A stretch of DNA of 57,018 nt from JTS-RE37 sp041744575. GTDB taxonomy: Bacteria; Bacteroidota; Bacteroidia; Flavobacteriales; Flavobacteriaceae. A program made the position numbers and the translations under genes. The notes below the pieces were generated by a model. That model was not told the DNA's origin. It saw only the letters and a program-made list of their open reading frames with translations, and did not search any database. The stretch spans positions 1 through 57,018 of the forward strand of contig JBGTKP010000048.1 of the NCBI GenBank assembly GCA_041744575.1, written 5' to 3'. Position 1 is the stretch's first letter; each line of letters starts with the position of its first letter. This document shows positions 9,184 to 18,376 of the stretch, in pieces.

Positions 9184-10986
9184 ATGTCCTCAAGGAAGAA
9201 TAAAGGTAGAAAAGAAATTATTTATCAGGTATTTCCAAGACTTTTTGGGAATACGAAGACCACAAACAAGGCTTGGGGAACTTCCGAAGAAAATGGACTG
9301 GGAAAATTTTCGGATTTTACGGAAAAGGCACTTGAAGAATTGAAGGAACTTGGGATCACCTATATCTGGTATACAGGCATCCCGCATCATGCATTGATTG
9401 GCGATTATACCGAATTCGGCATCAGTAACGACGACCCCGATGTAGTCAAGGGCCGGGCGGGTTCTCCCTATGCAGTAAAAGATTATTATAATGTCGATCC
9501 GGATCTGGCGGATGATCCCGCCCGGCGGCTTGATGAATTCAGGGACCTCATTAAAAGGACGCACTCGGCCGGAATCAAAGTTATGATTGACATTGTTCCC
9601 AACCACGTAGCGCGATATTATGAGGGAAAATCGACTCCTGCAGGGTCTGTTCCTTTTGGCGCTGCAGATGATTCTTCGGTGGTCTATAAAAGGGATAACA
9701 ATTTTTACTATATCCCGGGCCAGGCTTTTGTTGTGCCTCAGTCTAAAAATGGATACAAGCCTTTGGGCGGGGAGCAACATCCGTTGTCCGATGGAAAATT
9801 CATCGAGAATCCCGCCAAATGGACAGGAAATGGTTCCCGGCTGGCACAGCCGGGATATAATGATTGGTTTGAAACAGTAAAGATCAACTACGGGATTCGC
9901 CCGGATGGCTCGAAGGATTTTAATATGCTTCCGGATGCTTATGAAGGCCTGGGGATCGGGGAACACTTTGCCTTCTGGGAAGGGAAGTCCATTCCTGACT
10001 CCTGGACCAAGTTCCGGGAAATTGCCATGTACTGGCTGGAAATGGGGGTAGACGGTTTCAGATATGACATGGCAGAAACCGTGCCGGTAGAATTCTGGAG
10101 CTATCTGAATTCCCAGATTAAAATGAAATTCCCTGACACAATTGTAGTAGCAGAAGTATATCAGCCCGCCTTGTACAGGTTGTATATCCGAAAGGGCAAA
10201 ATGGATTACCTCTATGATAAGGTAGGTTTCTACGATAGCCTGAAGCACATCATCCAGGGACATGGATGGACAGACCACATGCCTGTAGTTCAGCGCGGTG
10301 TGAAGGATATTGAGCACCATATGCTCCACTTCCTTGAGAACCATGACGAGCATCGTATCGCCAGCACTGATTTCGTTGGGGATGCGCAAAGAGGGAAACC
10401 GGCAATGGTCGTTTCTGCCACCATGAGCAGTTCTCCCACAATGATCTACTTCGGGCAGGAGGTAGGAGAGCCGGCGGCGGAAGATGCCGGATTTGGCAAA
10501 CCTTCCCGGACTTCCATCTTTGATTATATCGGAGTTCCTCATCACCAGCGGTGGATGAACGATAGGAAATTTGACGGAGGTGGTTTGTCAGATCAGGAAA
10601 AGGATCTCAGGGATTTTTATAAACGGCTGCTCAATTTCACTATCAGGAGCACTGCCCTTATGGGTCATTATGGCGAGATTCATCAATTTAACAGGGAGCA
10701 TACTGCGAATTACAACCACAAGGTACTTTCCTACCTGAGATGGTCAGACACGGAATACCTGCTGATCGTGGCCAATTTTGATGCCCTGCTGGCCTATGAC
10801 TTTGACCTTAAAATTCCACGGGAACAGCTTCAGGAGATGTCTCTTGGGGACGGGAACTATGCCCTGACCGAGATGTTATACGGAACCGCAAAAACGGCAC
10901 TTACGGTTATTGGCGGTGAGGGGAAAGTCCCCCTTCACCTGGCACCGCTCGAATCCTTCATTTTTAATATCAGTTTCCCCCGGTAG
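9184..10986 (+). CDS. Cytoplasmic GH13 alpha-amylase family enzyme
   Basis: Glycoside hydrolase of the alpha-amylase clan, 600 residues, without a signal peptide. Catalytic residues are visible: Asp295 in GVDGFRYDMAE (nucleophile), Glu324 in VVAEVY (acid/base) and Asp388 in LENHDEHR (transition-state stabiliser). The first conserved region is VMIDIVPNHVAR. It follows GH65 by 81 bp, closing the maltodextrin operon. It probably trims imported maltodextrins for the phosphorylase. Whether it releases maltose, glucose or acts as a transferase cannot be told from sequence. Confidence 0.92.
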   Translation: MSSRKNKGRKEIIYQVFPRLFGNTKTTNKAWGTSEENGLGKFSDFTEKALEELKELGITYIWYTGIPHHALIGDYTEFGISNDDPDVVKGRAGSPYAVKDYYNVDPDLADDPARRLDEFRDLIKRTHSAGIKVMIDIVPNHVARYYEGKSTPAGSVPFGAADDSSVVYKRDNNFYYIPGQAFVVPQSKNGYKPLGGEQHPLSDGKFIENPAKWTGNGSRLAQPGYNDWFETVKINYGIRPDGSKDFNMLPDAYEGLGIGEHFAFWEGKSIPDSWTKFREIAMYWLEMGVDGFRYDMAETVPVEFWSYLNSQIKMKFPDTIVVAEVYQPALYRLYIRKGKMDYLYDKVGFYDSLKHIIQGHGWTDHMPVVQRGVKDIEHHMLHFLENHDEHRIASTDFVGDAQRGKPAMVVSATMSSSPTMIYFGQEVGEPAAEDAGFGKPSRTSIFDYIGVPHHQRWMNDRKFDGGGLSDQEKDLRDFYKRLLNFTIRSTALMGHYGEIHQFNREHTANYNHKVLSYLRWSDTEYLLIVANFDALLAYDFDLKIPREQLQEMSLGDGNYALTEMLYGTAKTALTVIGGEGKVPLHLAPLESFIFNISFPR

Positions 10987-11180
10987 GCCACCAGCCGGGC
11001 AAAAGCCATCCGCATTCGTGACGAAGTTCTAACTACCGGAAATTCCGGGCTTTGTCGGTCTATTGTTACAGGATGATAGCCCCCGGATTTTTTTTGTGTG
11101 CTTTCGCCATGAATCGATCTCAATCCCTCGCTGCAATTTTGTATTCGTTGGTCAAGTTGTATTTTTAACCAAATCTTTTG

Positions 11181-11936
11181 ATGATGAGAAGTGCTGGGTT
11201 GATATGCTTACTTTTAGTTTTTTTAAGTTGCGGGGATATGATGAAACGCAAACCACTTGTGATCGGGCATCGCGGTGCGATGGGCCATGATACGGAAAAT
11301 TCGCTCGCTTCGGTTAAGAAGGCGATGGAACTGGGTGTCGACATGATTGAAATTGATGTCTTTAAGATCAAAAGCGGGGAAGTAGTGGTTTTTCATGATG
11401 ATGAAGTGGATAGACTCACAAATGGCGGTGGCCGCCTCGAGAGCTATAATATTTTCGACTTGAATCAGCTCCGCCTTGAAGGGAACTACAAAATCCCCAT
11501 GCTACAGGATGTATTAAAACTGATTGACAATAAAGTTCGGCTCAATATCGAATTAAAAGGGTCGGATACTGCAGAGCGGGTCGATTTCATTGTTAAATAT
11601 TATATCAGGGAAAAAGGCTGGGACCTGGACAATTTTCTTATCTCCAGTTTTAAGTGGGATGAATTGCGGAACATGCGCAAACTTAACCCTGAGATCCCCA
11701 TAGCCATACTGACCGAAAAAGATCCCCTGCAAGCGTTGGCCGTCGCACGCGAACTGAAGGCAGAAGCGATCAATCCGAATTTCGGGGAACTCACACAGCA
11801 GGTAGTTGACAAAATTCAGCTGGAAGATTTCAGGGTATATACCTGGACTGTTAATGAGCCTGAACAGATCAGGGCGGTGAAGGAATTCGGTGTCGATGGC
11901 ATTATCACAAATTATCCTGAACGCGTAACCGAATGA
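11181..11936 (+). CDS. Glycerophosphodiester phosphodiesterase family lipoprotein
   Basis: Hydrolyses glycerophosphodiesters to glycerol-3-phosphate and an alcohol. The ATG at 11181 (or 11184) gives a short lipoprotein signal with Cys in LLVFLSCGD. GDPD motifs are clear: VIGHRGAMGHDTENSL (catalytic His and Arg), GVDMIEIDVFKIK (metal-binding Glu and Asp), VVVFHDDEVDRLTNG (second catalytic His), and the C-terminal TWTVNEPEQI and GVDGIITNYPE. Length, about 250 residues, is typical. It overlaps the next gene by 4 bp. The nearby glpK and glpF make a glycerol salvage theme, although those genes are on the other strand. Confidence 0.92.
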   Translation: MMRSAGLICLLLVFLSCGDMMKRKPLVIGHRGAMGHDTENSLASVKKAMELGVDMIEIDVFKIKSGEVVVFHDDEVDRLTNGGGRLESYNIFDLNQLRLEGNYKIPMLQDVLKLIDNKVRLNIELKGSDTAERVDFIVKYYIREKGWDLDNFLISSFKWDELRNMRKLNPEIPIAILTEKDPLQALAVARELKAEAINPNFGELTQQVVDKIQLEDFRVYTWTVNEPEQIRAVKEFGVDGIITNYPERVTE

Positions 11937-13219
11937 CCGACTTTGATGTCCTGATAATTGGTGGTGGTGCGGCAGGATTTTATGGTGCGATACATATTGC
12001 CTCATCCAATCCGGAATTGAAAATTGCCATTCTTGAAAAGAGCGGGCAGGTATTGTCCAAGGTTAAGATTTCCGGCGGCGGACGATGCAATGTAACCAAT
12101 GCCATACATGAACCTTTGGAACTGGCTAAAAATTATCCCAGGGGACAACAGGAACTGCTCGGCCCATTTCACAGGCATACCAGCAACGATACCGTGGCCT
12201 TTTTTGAGAAACATGGAATTCCGCTAAAAACAGAACCTGATGGCAGGATCTTCCCTGTATCCAATTCATCCCAAACAATTATCAGCCTGTTCATGAAGGA
12301 AATTGATGCTCTGGGAGTCATCTTGCTCATGAAAACGCCAGTGACTGACCTGGCACCAATAACCTCCAGGCCGCCGGTGACCTCGGGCTGGAAGGTACAA
12401 ACTACTGAAAAAACGTACACGGCAGGCAAGGTCCTGCTTGCGACCGGCAGCAGTATCAAAATGTGGAATGTTTTGCGCAAACTGGATTACAGGGTAGAGC
12501 CGGCCGTACCTTCCCTGTTTACCTTCAATATTAAGGATGCCCGCATCAATGGCCTGCAAGGAGTAAGCACTCCGGCGCGGGTGGAGATATTGACCGAGAA
12601 ATTTCAATCCAGGGCAGGGACCCTCAACCTTGGCAGCAGGAGGAATAAGGGGGATTCATTAATAGCGGAAGGGCCTTTGCTTATTACACACTGGGGAATG
12701 AGCGGGCCTGCAATTTTGAAATTATCGGCATGGGGAGCCATCGCCCTTAACGCCTGTAACTACCAATTTACCATCAGGATCAACTGGTTACCACACTTCC
12801 ACATGGATGCGGTTCTGAAGCATCTCAAGGAAGTTAAAGAAGTGGAATCCAGAAAAACAGTATTGAGGACCAACGCCGTTGAGATACCCCGGAGGCTATG
12901 GATCAACCTTGTTCTGGCGTCTGATATTCCCAGGGATATGATCTGGGGAGACCTTACAAAAAAACAGATGGAACAACTCGCGAATCAGCTGACCCGGACA
13001 GAATTCAGAGTTGATGGGAAAAGCACTTATAAAGATGAATTTGTTACGGCAGGCGGGGTCGACTTAAAAGAGGTGAATTTTAAGACCTTCGAAAGCCGGC
13101 GGCATGCCAATTTGTATTTTGCCGGAGAAATACTCAATGTCGATGCCGTTACCGGCGGTTTCAATTTTCAAAATGCATGGACCGGGGCCTATCTGGCTGC
13201 TATGGCCATTGCGGGTTAA
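11933..13219 (+). CDS. BaiN/RdsA (HI0933) family NAD(P)/FAD-dependent oxidoreductase
   Basis: Flavoprotein of the HI0933/YhiN family, 428 residues, full length. The N-terminal dinucleotide fold DVLIIGGGAAGFYGAI is followed by the family signature KVKISGGGRCNVTNA, and the C-terminal FAD contact is TAGGVDLKEVNFKTFESR then GEILNVDAVTGGFNFQNAW. The physiological substrate of most family members is unknown. The start ATG overlaps the GDPD stop by 4 bp, so the two are translationally coupled. It converges on glpF with a gap of one base, so no independent terminator is visible between them. Confidence 0.93.
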   Translation: MTDFDVLIIGGGAAGFYGAIHIASSNPELKIAILEKSGQVLSKVKISGGGRCNVTNAIHEPLELAKNYPRGQQELLGPFHRHTSNDTVAFFEKHGIPLKTEPDGRIFPVSNSSQTIISLFMKEIDALGVILLMKTPVTDLAPITSRPPVTSGWKVQTTEKTYTAGKVLLATGSSIKMWNVLRKLDYRVEPAVPSLFTFNIKDARINGLQGVSTPARVEILTEKFQSRAGTLNLGSRRNKGDSLIAEGPLLITHWGMSGPAILKLSAWGAIALNACNYQFTIRINWLPHFHMDAVLKHLKEVKEVESRKTVLRTNAVEIPRRLWINLVLASDIPRDMIWGDLTKKQMEQLANQLTRTEFRVDGKSTYKDEFVTAGGVDLKEVNFKTFESRRHANLYFAGEILNVDAVTGGFNFQNAWTGAYLAAMAIAG

Positions 13220-13220
13220 A

Positions 13221-13961
13221 TCATGACATTGTCCCCGTAAAAGCAATAGCCAGCAAGGCCGCAAGAACGGCGCCCATAATAGGTCCTGCAATGGGAACCC
13301 ATGAATAAGCCCAGTCACTTACACCTTTATTTCGGAAAGGCATAAGTGCATGGACGAGCCTCGCCCCCAGATCTCTCGTCGGGTTAATCGCATAACCGGT
13401 GGTGCCACCAAGTGAAAGCCCTATGGACCACACTACCAGGGCAACCGGAAGTGCTCCCAGGGAGCCCAGCCCAATCACTGTCTCAGTGTCATTCAGGGAG
13501 GCGTCTGTAAAGAAAAGTACGGAGAAGACCAGGACAAAGGTACCCATGAGTTCACTGAAAAGATTCAGTCCCGTATGTCGTATGGCGGGGGAGGTGCAAA
13601 AGACCGCCCGCGTAATGTCGGGATTTGTCGTGGCATCAAAATGTTTTCTGTATACTATTGCGATGAGCATTGCACCGATCATTGAGCCAATTAACTGCGC
13701 AAGGATGTAGGCTGGTACACTGGCCCAGGGAAATCTCCCCGCAGCAGCCAGGCCGATGGATACTGCCGGATTTAAATGTGCTCCGCTGTAGGGAGAAGCA
13801 ACGATCACCCCGACATAGACGGCAAGGGCCCACCCAGTCGTAATAACGATCCATCCGCCATTGTGGCCGTTTGTTTGATTCAGAAGTACGTTGGCTACGA
13901 CCCCGCATCCCAGGGTCAGGAGTAGCATAGAGCCGATAAGCTCAGCGATAAAAGGTGTCAT
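13221..13961 (-). CDS. glpF: Glycerol facilitator / aquaporin of the MIP family
   Basis: Inner-membrane channel for glycerol, 246 residues, six hydrophobic segments with two half-helix pore motifs. The first is the canonical NPA (N64-P65-A66 in GAHLNPAVS). The second reads NPT (N193-P194-T195) followed by R196 and D197. The Asp after Arg is the aquaglyceroporin mark (NPARD in GlpF), so glycerol rather than water is expected. It lies 22 bp downstream of glpK in the same direction, forming a glpKF operon. The Ala-to-Thr change in the second NPA box is unusual but is tolerated in some MIPs. Confidence 0.92.
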   Translation of the reverse strand: MTPFIAELIGSMLLLTLGCGVVANVLLNQTNGHNGGWIVITTGWALAVYVGVIVASPYSGAHLNPAVSIGLAAAGRFPWASVPAYILAQLIGSMIGAMLIAIVYRKHFDATTNPDITRAVFCTSPAIRHTGLNLFSELMGTFVLVFSVLFFTDASLNDTETVIGLGSLGALPVALVVWSIGLSLGGTTGYAINPTRDLGARLVHALMPFRNKGVSDWAYSWVPIAGPIMGAVLAALLAIAFTGTMS

Positions 13962-13983
13962 GTGGTTTTATTTAATCAGGTTG

Positions 13984-15474
13984 TTATTTCGTCCAGTGTT
14001 CAAGAGCATTGATAGCCTTGTACCATCCCCCGATGCCTTTTTCAATGTCTTCCCGTTCCTTGGTGGGTTGAAACCGCTTGTCGGTTTGCCACATGGCTTC
14101 GATTTCTTCCTGGGTTTTCCAATAGCCCACCGCAAGGCCTGCAAGGAATGCGGCCCCCATGACAGTGGTTTCGATAATTTTTGGCCGGACCGTTTCTGTA
14201 TCAAGTACGTCAGCCTGAAACTGCATCAGCATGTCATTGACAGTAGCTCCGCCATCCACCCTTAGTTCCTTCACCGAAATGCCGGAGTCCGCTTCCATCG
14301 CCTTGAGAACATCCATGGTCTGATACGCGATGGCTTCAAGAGCCGCCCTGGCAATATGGGCATCTGTACTTCCCCTGGTCAAGCCAAAAATAGTGCCCTG
14401 AGCATGCTGGTTCCAGTGGGGAGCTCCGAGACCTGCAAATGCGGGAACAAAATATACGCCACCATTGTCGTCGACAGAGCCGGCAAGGGCCTCCACTGCT
14501 TCAGATGATTTTATGATTTTCAGACCATCCCTGAGCCATTGAACTACCGCTCCCGCAATAAATATACTTCCTTCCAGCACATATTGGACTTTTCCGCCAA
14601 TCTGCCACGCCACAGAAGTTAAGAGGTTATTCCTGGATACGATAGGGGTATCGCCAATATTCATAAGCATAAAACAACCGGTTCCATAAGTGTTCTTTAC
14701 CATGCCCTGCCTGGTGCACATCTGACCAAAGAGGGCAGCCTGTTGATCCCCTGCAATTCCGGCGATCGGAATCTTGTTGGCAAAGAAGTTTGGACTTGTG
14801 TTACCATAGACCTCACTGGACTGCCGTACCTCCGGAAGCATACGCTTCGGAATAGCAAAAAGCTGAAGTAATTCCTCATCCCAATCAAGGGTGTGAATAT
14901 TAAAAAAAAGGGTTCTGCAGGCGTTGGTAACATCTGTCACATGAAGTTCGCCATTGGTCATATTCCAGATGAGCCAGGTGTCGATAGTACCCATCAACAG
15001 ATGTCCTGCCGAGGCCGCTTCTCTGGCACCGTCAACATTATCAAGGATCCATTTTACTTTTGTTCCTGAAAAATAGGCATCGATGACCAAGCCCGTTTTC
15101 GACCTTATTTTATCCTCCCAACCCTCTTTTTTAAGCTGATCACAGTATCCGGCCGTTCTTTTGTCCTGCCAGACAATGGCATTGTAAACGGGTTGTCCGG
15201 TCCTCTTGTCCCAAACCACCACCGTTTCCCGCTGATTCGTGATACCTATTCCGGCAATATCAACACCTTTAAGCCCCTTTTTGGTCACAGCTTCTGCAGC
15301 CATCCCGGCCTGGACAGACCATATTTCCAGGGCGTCATGCTCCACCCAGCCCGGTTTGGGAAAATGCTGAGCGAATTCTTTTTGCGCATTGGAAACGATC
15401 TCACCTTTCCTATTAAAAATCACAGCACGGCAACTCGTAGTGCCCTGATCCAGGGCCAGTATATATTGCTCCAT
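13984..15474 (-). CDS. glpK: Glycerol kinase
   Basis: ATP-dependent phosphorylation of glycerol to glycerol-3-phosphate in the cytoplasm. At 496 residues it has family length, with the FGGY-kinase N-terminal motif YILALDQGTTSCRAVIFN, the substrate region IVWQDKRTAGYC, the signature YGTGCFMLMNIG and the C-terminal LRVDGGATVNDMLMQFQAD. The glpF gene follows by 22 bp. No glpD or glpR-type regulator is present in the window. The 232-bp gap upstream holds no gene; it should carry the promoter, but I see no clear consensus there. Confidence 0.97.
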   Translation of the reverse strand: MEQYILALDQGTTSCRAVIFNRKGEIVSNAQKEFAQHFPKPGWVEHDALEIWSVQAGMAAEAVTKKGLKGVDIAGIGITNQRETVVVWDKRTGQPVYNAIVWQDKRTAGYCDQLKKEGWEDKIRSKTGLVIDAYFSGTKVKWILDNVDGAREAASAGHLLMGTIDTWLIWNMTNGELHVTDVTNACRTLFFNIHTLDWDEELLQLFAIPKRMLPEVRQSSEVYGNTSPNFFANKIPIAGIAGDQQAALFGQMCTRQGMVKNTYGTGCFMLMNIGDTPIVSRNNLLTSVAWQIGGKVQYVLEGSIFIAGAVVQWLRDGLKIIKSSEAVEALAGSVDDNGGVYFVPAFAGLGAPHWNQHAQGTIFGLTRGSTDAHIARAALEAIAYQTMDVLKAMEADSGISVKELRVDGGATVNDMLMQFQADVLDTETVRPKIIETTVMGAAFLAGLAVGYWKTQEEIEAMWQTDKRFQPTKEREDIEKGIGGWYKAINALEHWTK

Positions 15475-15706
15475 TAAATAACGATTATCAAAGAAGTATT
15501 CCGGGCATTACTATGGACTAAATATAAGGGAACCTATAAAAGGATCATAGCTTTGTCACCTTCAATATTACGAATTTCCTGATTTTACTGCTGTTTAAAT
15601 ACAGTTTGCGCAAATTTATCAAGGGACGCAATGCAATGTGGGAAGTCTGAATAGGAAGCGTATAGACCTCTTCGTGAGCCTGTCATTTTACCCTGTTAGC
15701 CGAAAT

Positions 15707-16180
15707 TCAATTCATTTCCCAAATCTTGTAATTGAGCAGGGTGGCGTAGCAGACCCATAGAAGATAGGGAATAAGCAGATAGGAAGCCGTTTTACTCACA
15801 ATGTTGAACCATTTGATAGTTAGCAAAATGAGCACCAGGAGCACCAGGATGATCAGCAGCGCCCAGAAAGGGTTCTTAAGCCCGAAAAAAACAATACTCC
15901 ACAGGGCATTGAAAAGGAGTTGGAAGCCAAAATGATACATGGCAGTTTGGACCCATATATGATATACCCCTTTAGACCAGACGATGCCTGCCGAGATGCC
16001 CATCAATATATACAGGATGGTCCATACAGGAGCAAAAATCCAATTTGGCGGAGTGAAAAAAGGCTTATTCAAAGTTACATACCAGTTGTCTACGGAACTT
16101 TGCACGGAGATGCCGCAAAGAAAGCCAATCAACAAACAGATAAAAACTGCGACAACTATATAGAGTAACCTATTTTTCAA
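15707..16180 (-). CDS. tspO: TspO/MBR family protein (tryptophan-rich sensory protein)
   Basis: Small five-helix membrane protein that binds porphyrins/isoprenoid-like ligands. The 157 residues match the family. Conserved features are LNKPFFTPPNWIFAPVWTILYILMG and the Trp/Asn-rich FQLLFNALWSIVFFGLKNPFWALL. It stands alone, divergent from mvaD across 94 bp. Its role in this organism (tetrapyrrole handling or oxidative stress) is not shown by context. Confidence 0.92.
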   Translation of the reverse strand: MKNRLLYIVVAVFICLLIGFLCGISVQSSVDNWYVTLNKPFFTPPNWIFAPVWTILYILMGISAGIVWSKGVYHIWVQTAMYHFGFQLLFNALWSIVFFGLKNPFWALLIILVLLVLILLTIKWFNIVSKTASYLLIPYLLWVCYATLLNYKIWEMN

Positions 16181-16250
16181 TGCAAGTAAGAGTATGAGTC
16201 TAAAATAGTAATTAATTTCATCCGCAACTATCCTAAAAGCAGCTAAAAAC

Positions 16251-16258
16251 TATCTTTG
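16251..16258 (+). promoter_or_regulatory. Candidate -7 box for mvaD operon
   Basis: TATCTTTG fits the Bacteroidota -7 consensus TAnnTTTG and lies 16 bp before the mvaD ATG. No good TTTG -33 box is seen at the expected distance, so this rests on the -7 match alone. Confidence 0.4.
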
Positions 16259-16274
16259 CCAAAATAGTGCTTAT

Positions 16275-17357
16275 ATGACCGAAAAAAACTTTGTGCCGCG
16301 GGGCCAACTCTCGCCGGATGAAAGCGGGAGGGTGAGCTGGACGGCACCAAGTAATATAGCTTTGGTAAAGTATTGGGGGAAGAAGGGAGAGCAACTGCCG
16401 GCCAATGCCTCCCTGAGTTTTACCCTTTCGCACTGTAAAACAGAGACCTCTCTGGAGTTTGAGCCCCTCAGGTCCAAAAATACGGATATTGATTTTGATA
16501 TTTTCCTTGATGGGGAAAACATTGTCGACTTCCGCCCTAAGATTCAATCATTTTTATTGAAAATCTATAAATATTTTCCGGTATTGCCCCATTATCGGTA
16601 TACCATACGAACATCTAATACTTTTCCACACAGTAGTGGTATAGCATCATCAGCGAGCGGTATGGCAGCCCTCGCGGCCTGTTTTACCGAAATGGAAGCC
16701 CTGCTTTCGGGCGGTATGGAAGCGGACTTTTTTATGAAAAAGGCTTCTTTTCTCGCACGTTTGGGTTCAGGAAGTGCCAGCAGAAGCATTCAGGGAAGTA
16801 TCATGGAATGGGGCGAACACCACTTTATTCCCGGGAGTTCTGACCTTTATGGAATTCCCTTCCCATTTGACCTACATCCTGTATTCCACACATACAGGAA
16901 TACCATTCTGCTTCTTGAGACGGGTGTCAAACAGGTAAGCAGTTCCAGGGGCCATGAACTAATGAAAGGTCATCCTCTGGCCGGTCCCCGTTATGAGATT
17001 GCCGGAAATCATATCGAAAAGCTTTGTGGAGTATTTAAAACGGGCGATCTAGATCTCTTTGTAGAAATCGTTGAACATGAGGCACTTGCGCTGCACGCCA
17101 TGATGATGACAAGTAGGCCCTCTTATATCCTCATGAAACCCGCAACCCTGAATGTTATTGAAGAAATCCGAAGTTTTCGGAACCAGTCAGGGATCCCGGT
17201 ATGCTTTACCCTTGATGCAGGTGCCAATGTACATGTGCTCTATCCAAAAGAATACGAGCCGGGAATCATGAAATTTATTCAGGACCAACTGGTTGCGTAT
17301 TGTCAAAACGGTCACTATCTTTGTGATAGAATAGGTGAAGGCATACAAAGAGTATAA
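16275..17357 (+). CDS. mvaD: Diphosphomevalonate decarboxylase
   Basis: ATP-dependent decarboxylation of mevalonate diphosphate to isopentenyl diphosphate. The 360 residues carry the family start WTAPSNIALVKYWGKKGEQLPANAS and the GHMP phosphate-binding loop HSSGIASSASGMAALA. An SGSASRSIQGSIMEWG segment and the C-terminal CFTLDAGANVHVLYP are also typical. It leads a rightward set with a mevalonate-kinase-like GHMP kinase and a prenyltransferase, showing that this organism uses the mevalonate route, as most Flavobacteriaceae do. Confidence 0.94.
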   Translation: MTEKNFVPRGQLSPDESGRVSWTAPSNIALVKYWGKKGEQLPANASLSFTLSHCKTETSLEFEPLRSKNTDIDFDIFLDGENIVDFRPKIQSFLLKIYKYFPVLPHYRYTIRTSNTFPHSSGIASSASGMAALAACFTEMEALLSGGMEADFFMKKASFLARLGSGSASRSIQGSIMEWGEHHFIPGSSDLYGIPFPFDLHPVFHTYRNTILLLETGVKQVSSSRGHELMKGHPLAGPRYEIAGNHIEKLCGVFKTGDLDLFVEIVEHEALALHAMMMTSRPSYILMKPATLNVIEEIRSFRNQSGIPVCFTLDAGANVHVLYPKEYEPGIMKFIQDQLVAYCQNGHYLCDRIGEGIQRV

Positions 17358-17426
17358 ACCGATGACTGGCTTTATTGAAGCTGATTTTGATGCCATACCC
17401 TTTGACCAATCCAATTTGAAAGATAA

Positions 17427-18365
17427 ATGAAGGGACCATTGTTCTACTCCAAGATTCTCCTGTTTGGGGAATATGGTATTATCAAGGATTCAAAGGGACT
17501 TTCCATTCCATATAACTTTTTCAAGGGGGCACTTAAATCCGGGGATCAGGAGAGTCCTGCAGCCAGGAAATCCAATGAAGGATTGCGCCGCTTTCTAACC
17601 TATCTTGAAGAAATTCAACAGGAAGATCCTGGGTTGATCTCAATTGATCTGGACGCCTTAAGAGATGATATCAATGCAGGGATGTACTTTGACAGTTCCA
17701 TTCCGCAGGGTTATGGCATTGGCAGCAGTGGTGCACTTGTTGCCGCGGTCTACGACAAGTATGCAAGGGAAAAGATCACTGTCCTCGAAAATCTCACCCG
17801 GGAAAAGTTATTGCGCCTAAAGACTATATTCGGAAAAATGGAATCTTTTTTCCATGGCAAATCCTCGGGTCTTGATCCGTTGAACAGCTATCTGAGCCTG
17901 CCTATCCTCATTAATTCCCATGATAATATTGAATCTACCAGCCTGCCCTCGCAGTACAAGGAGGGTACAGGAGCTGTCTTTCTATTGGATAGTGGGATGA
18001 GTGGTGAAACGGCTCCAATGGTCCATATTTTTATGGAGAAAATGAAACATGAGGGCTTTCGAAAGATATTGAAGGACCAGTTTATCAAGCATACGGACGC
18101 CTGTGTTGAAGACTTCATCAGCGGCAATGTAAAATCTTTGTTCGGCAATTTGAAACAGCTTTCACATGTAGTCCTGGATCATTTTAAACCCATGATTCCC
18201 AAGGAATTCCATAAATTGTGGAAACAGGGAATCGAAAGCAATGATTATTACCTCAAACTTTGCGGATCAGGCGGAGGGGGTTACATTTTAGGATTCACCC
18301 AGGATATTGAAAAAGCAAAAAAGGCACTGAAAGGTCATAATTTGGAGGTAGTGTACAACTTCTAA
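17427..18365 (+). CDS. GHMP kinase, probably mevalonate kinase
   Basis: Cytoplasmic small-molecule kinase of 312 residues. The N-terminal substrate loop is FYSKILLFGEYGIIKDSKGLS, the ATP-binding glycine-rich loop is PQGYGIGSSGALVAAVYD, and the C-terminal GHMP motif is KLCGSGGGGYILGF. In flavobacterial mevalonate clusters the gene between mvaD and the UbiA prenyltransferase encodes the mevalonate kinase. The protein is shorter than classical mevalonate kinases, and phosphomevalonate kinase activity cannot be ruled out. It is 69 bp after mvaD and 11 bp before the next gene. Confidence 0.85.
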   Translation: MKGPLFYSKILLFGEYGIIKDSKGLSIPYNFFKGALKSGDQESPAARKSNEGLRRFLTYLEEIQQEDPGLISIDLDALRDDINAGMYFDSSIPQGYGIGSSGALVAAVYDKYAREKITVLENLTREKLLRLKTIFGKMESFFHGKSSGLDPLNSYLSLPILINSHDNIESTSLPSQYKEGTGAVFLLDSGMSGETAPMVHIFMEKMKHEGFRKILKDQFIKHTDACVEDFISGNVKSLFGNLKQLSHVVLDHFKPMIPKEFHKLWKQGIESNDYYLKLCGSGGGGYILGFTQDIEKAKKALKGHNLEVVYNF

Positions 18366-18376
18366 AGCCGGACCTG

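Noticed and set aside
9190..10545. A 451-codon open frame on the minus strand opposite the GH13 gene
   Set aside because: It is antisense to a strongly supported enzyme with all catalytic motifs, shows no recognisable domain, and its composition reflects codon bias of the real gene.
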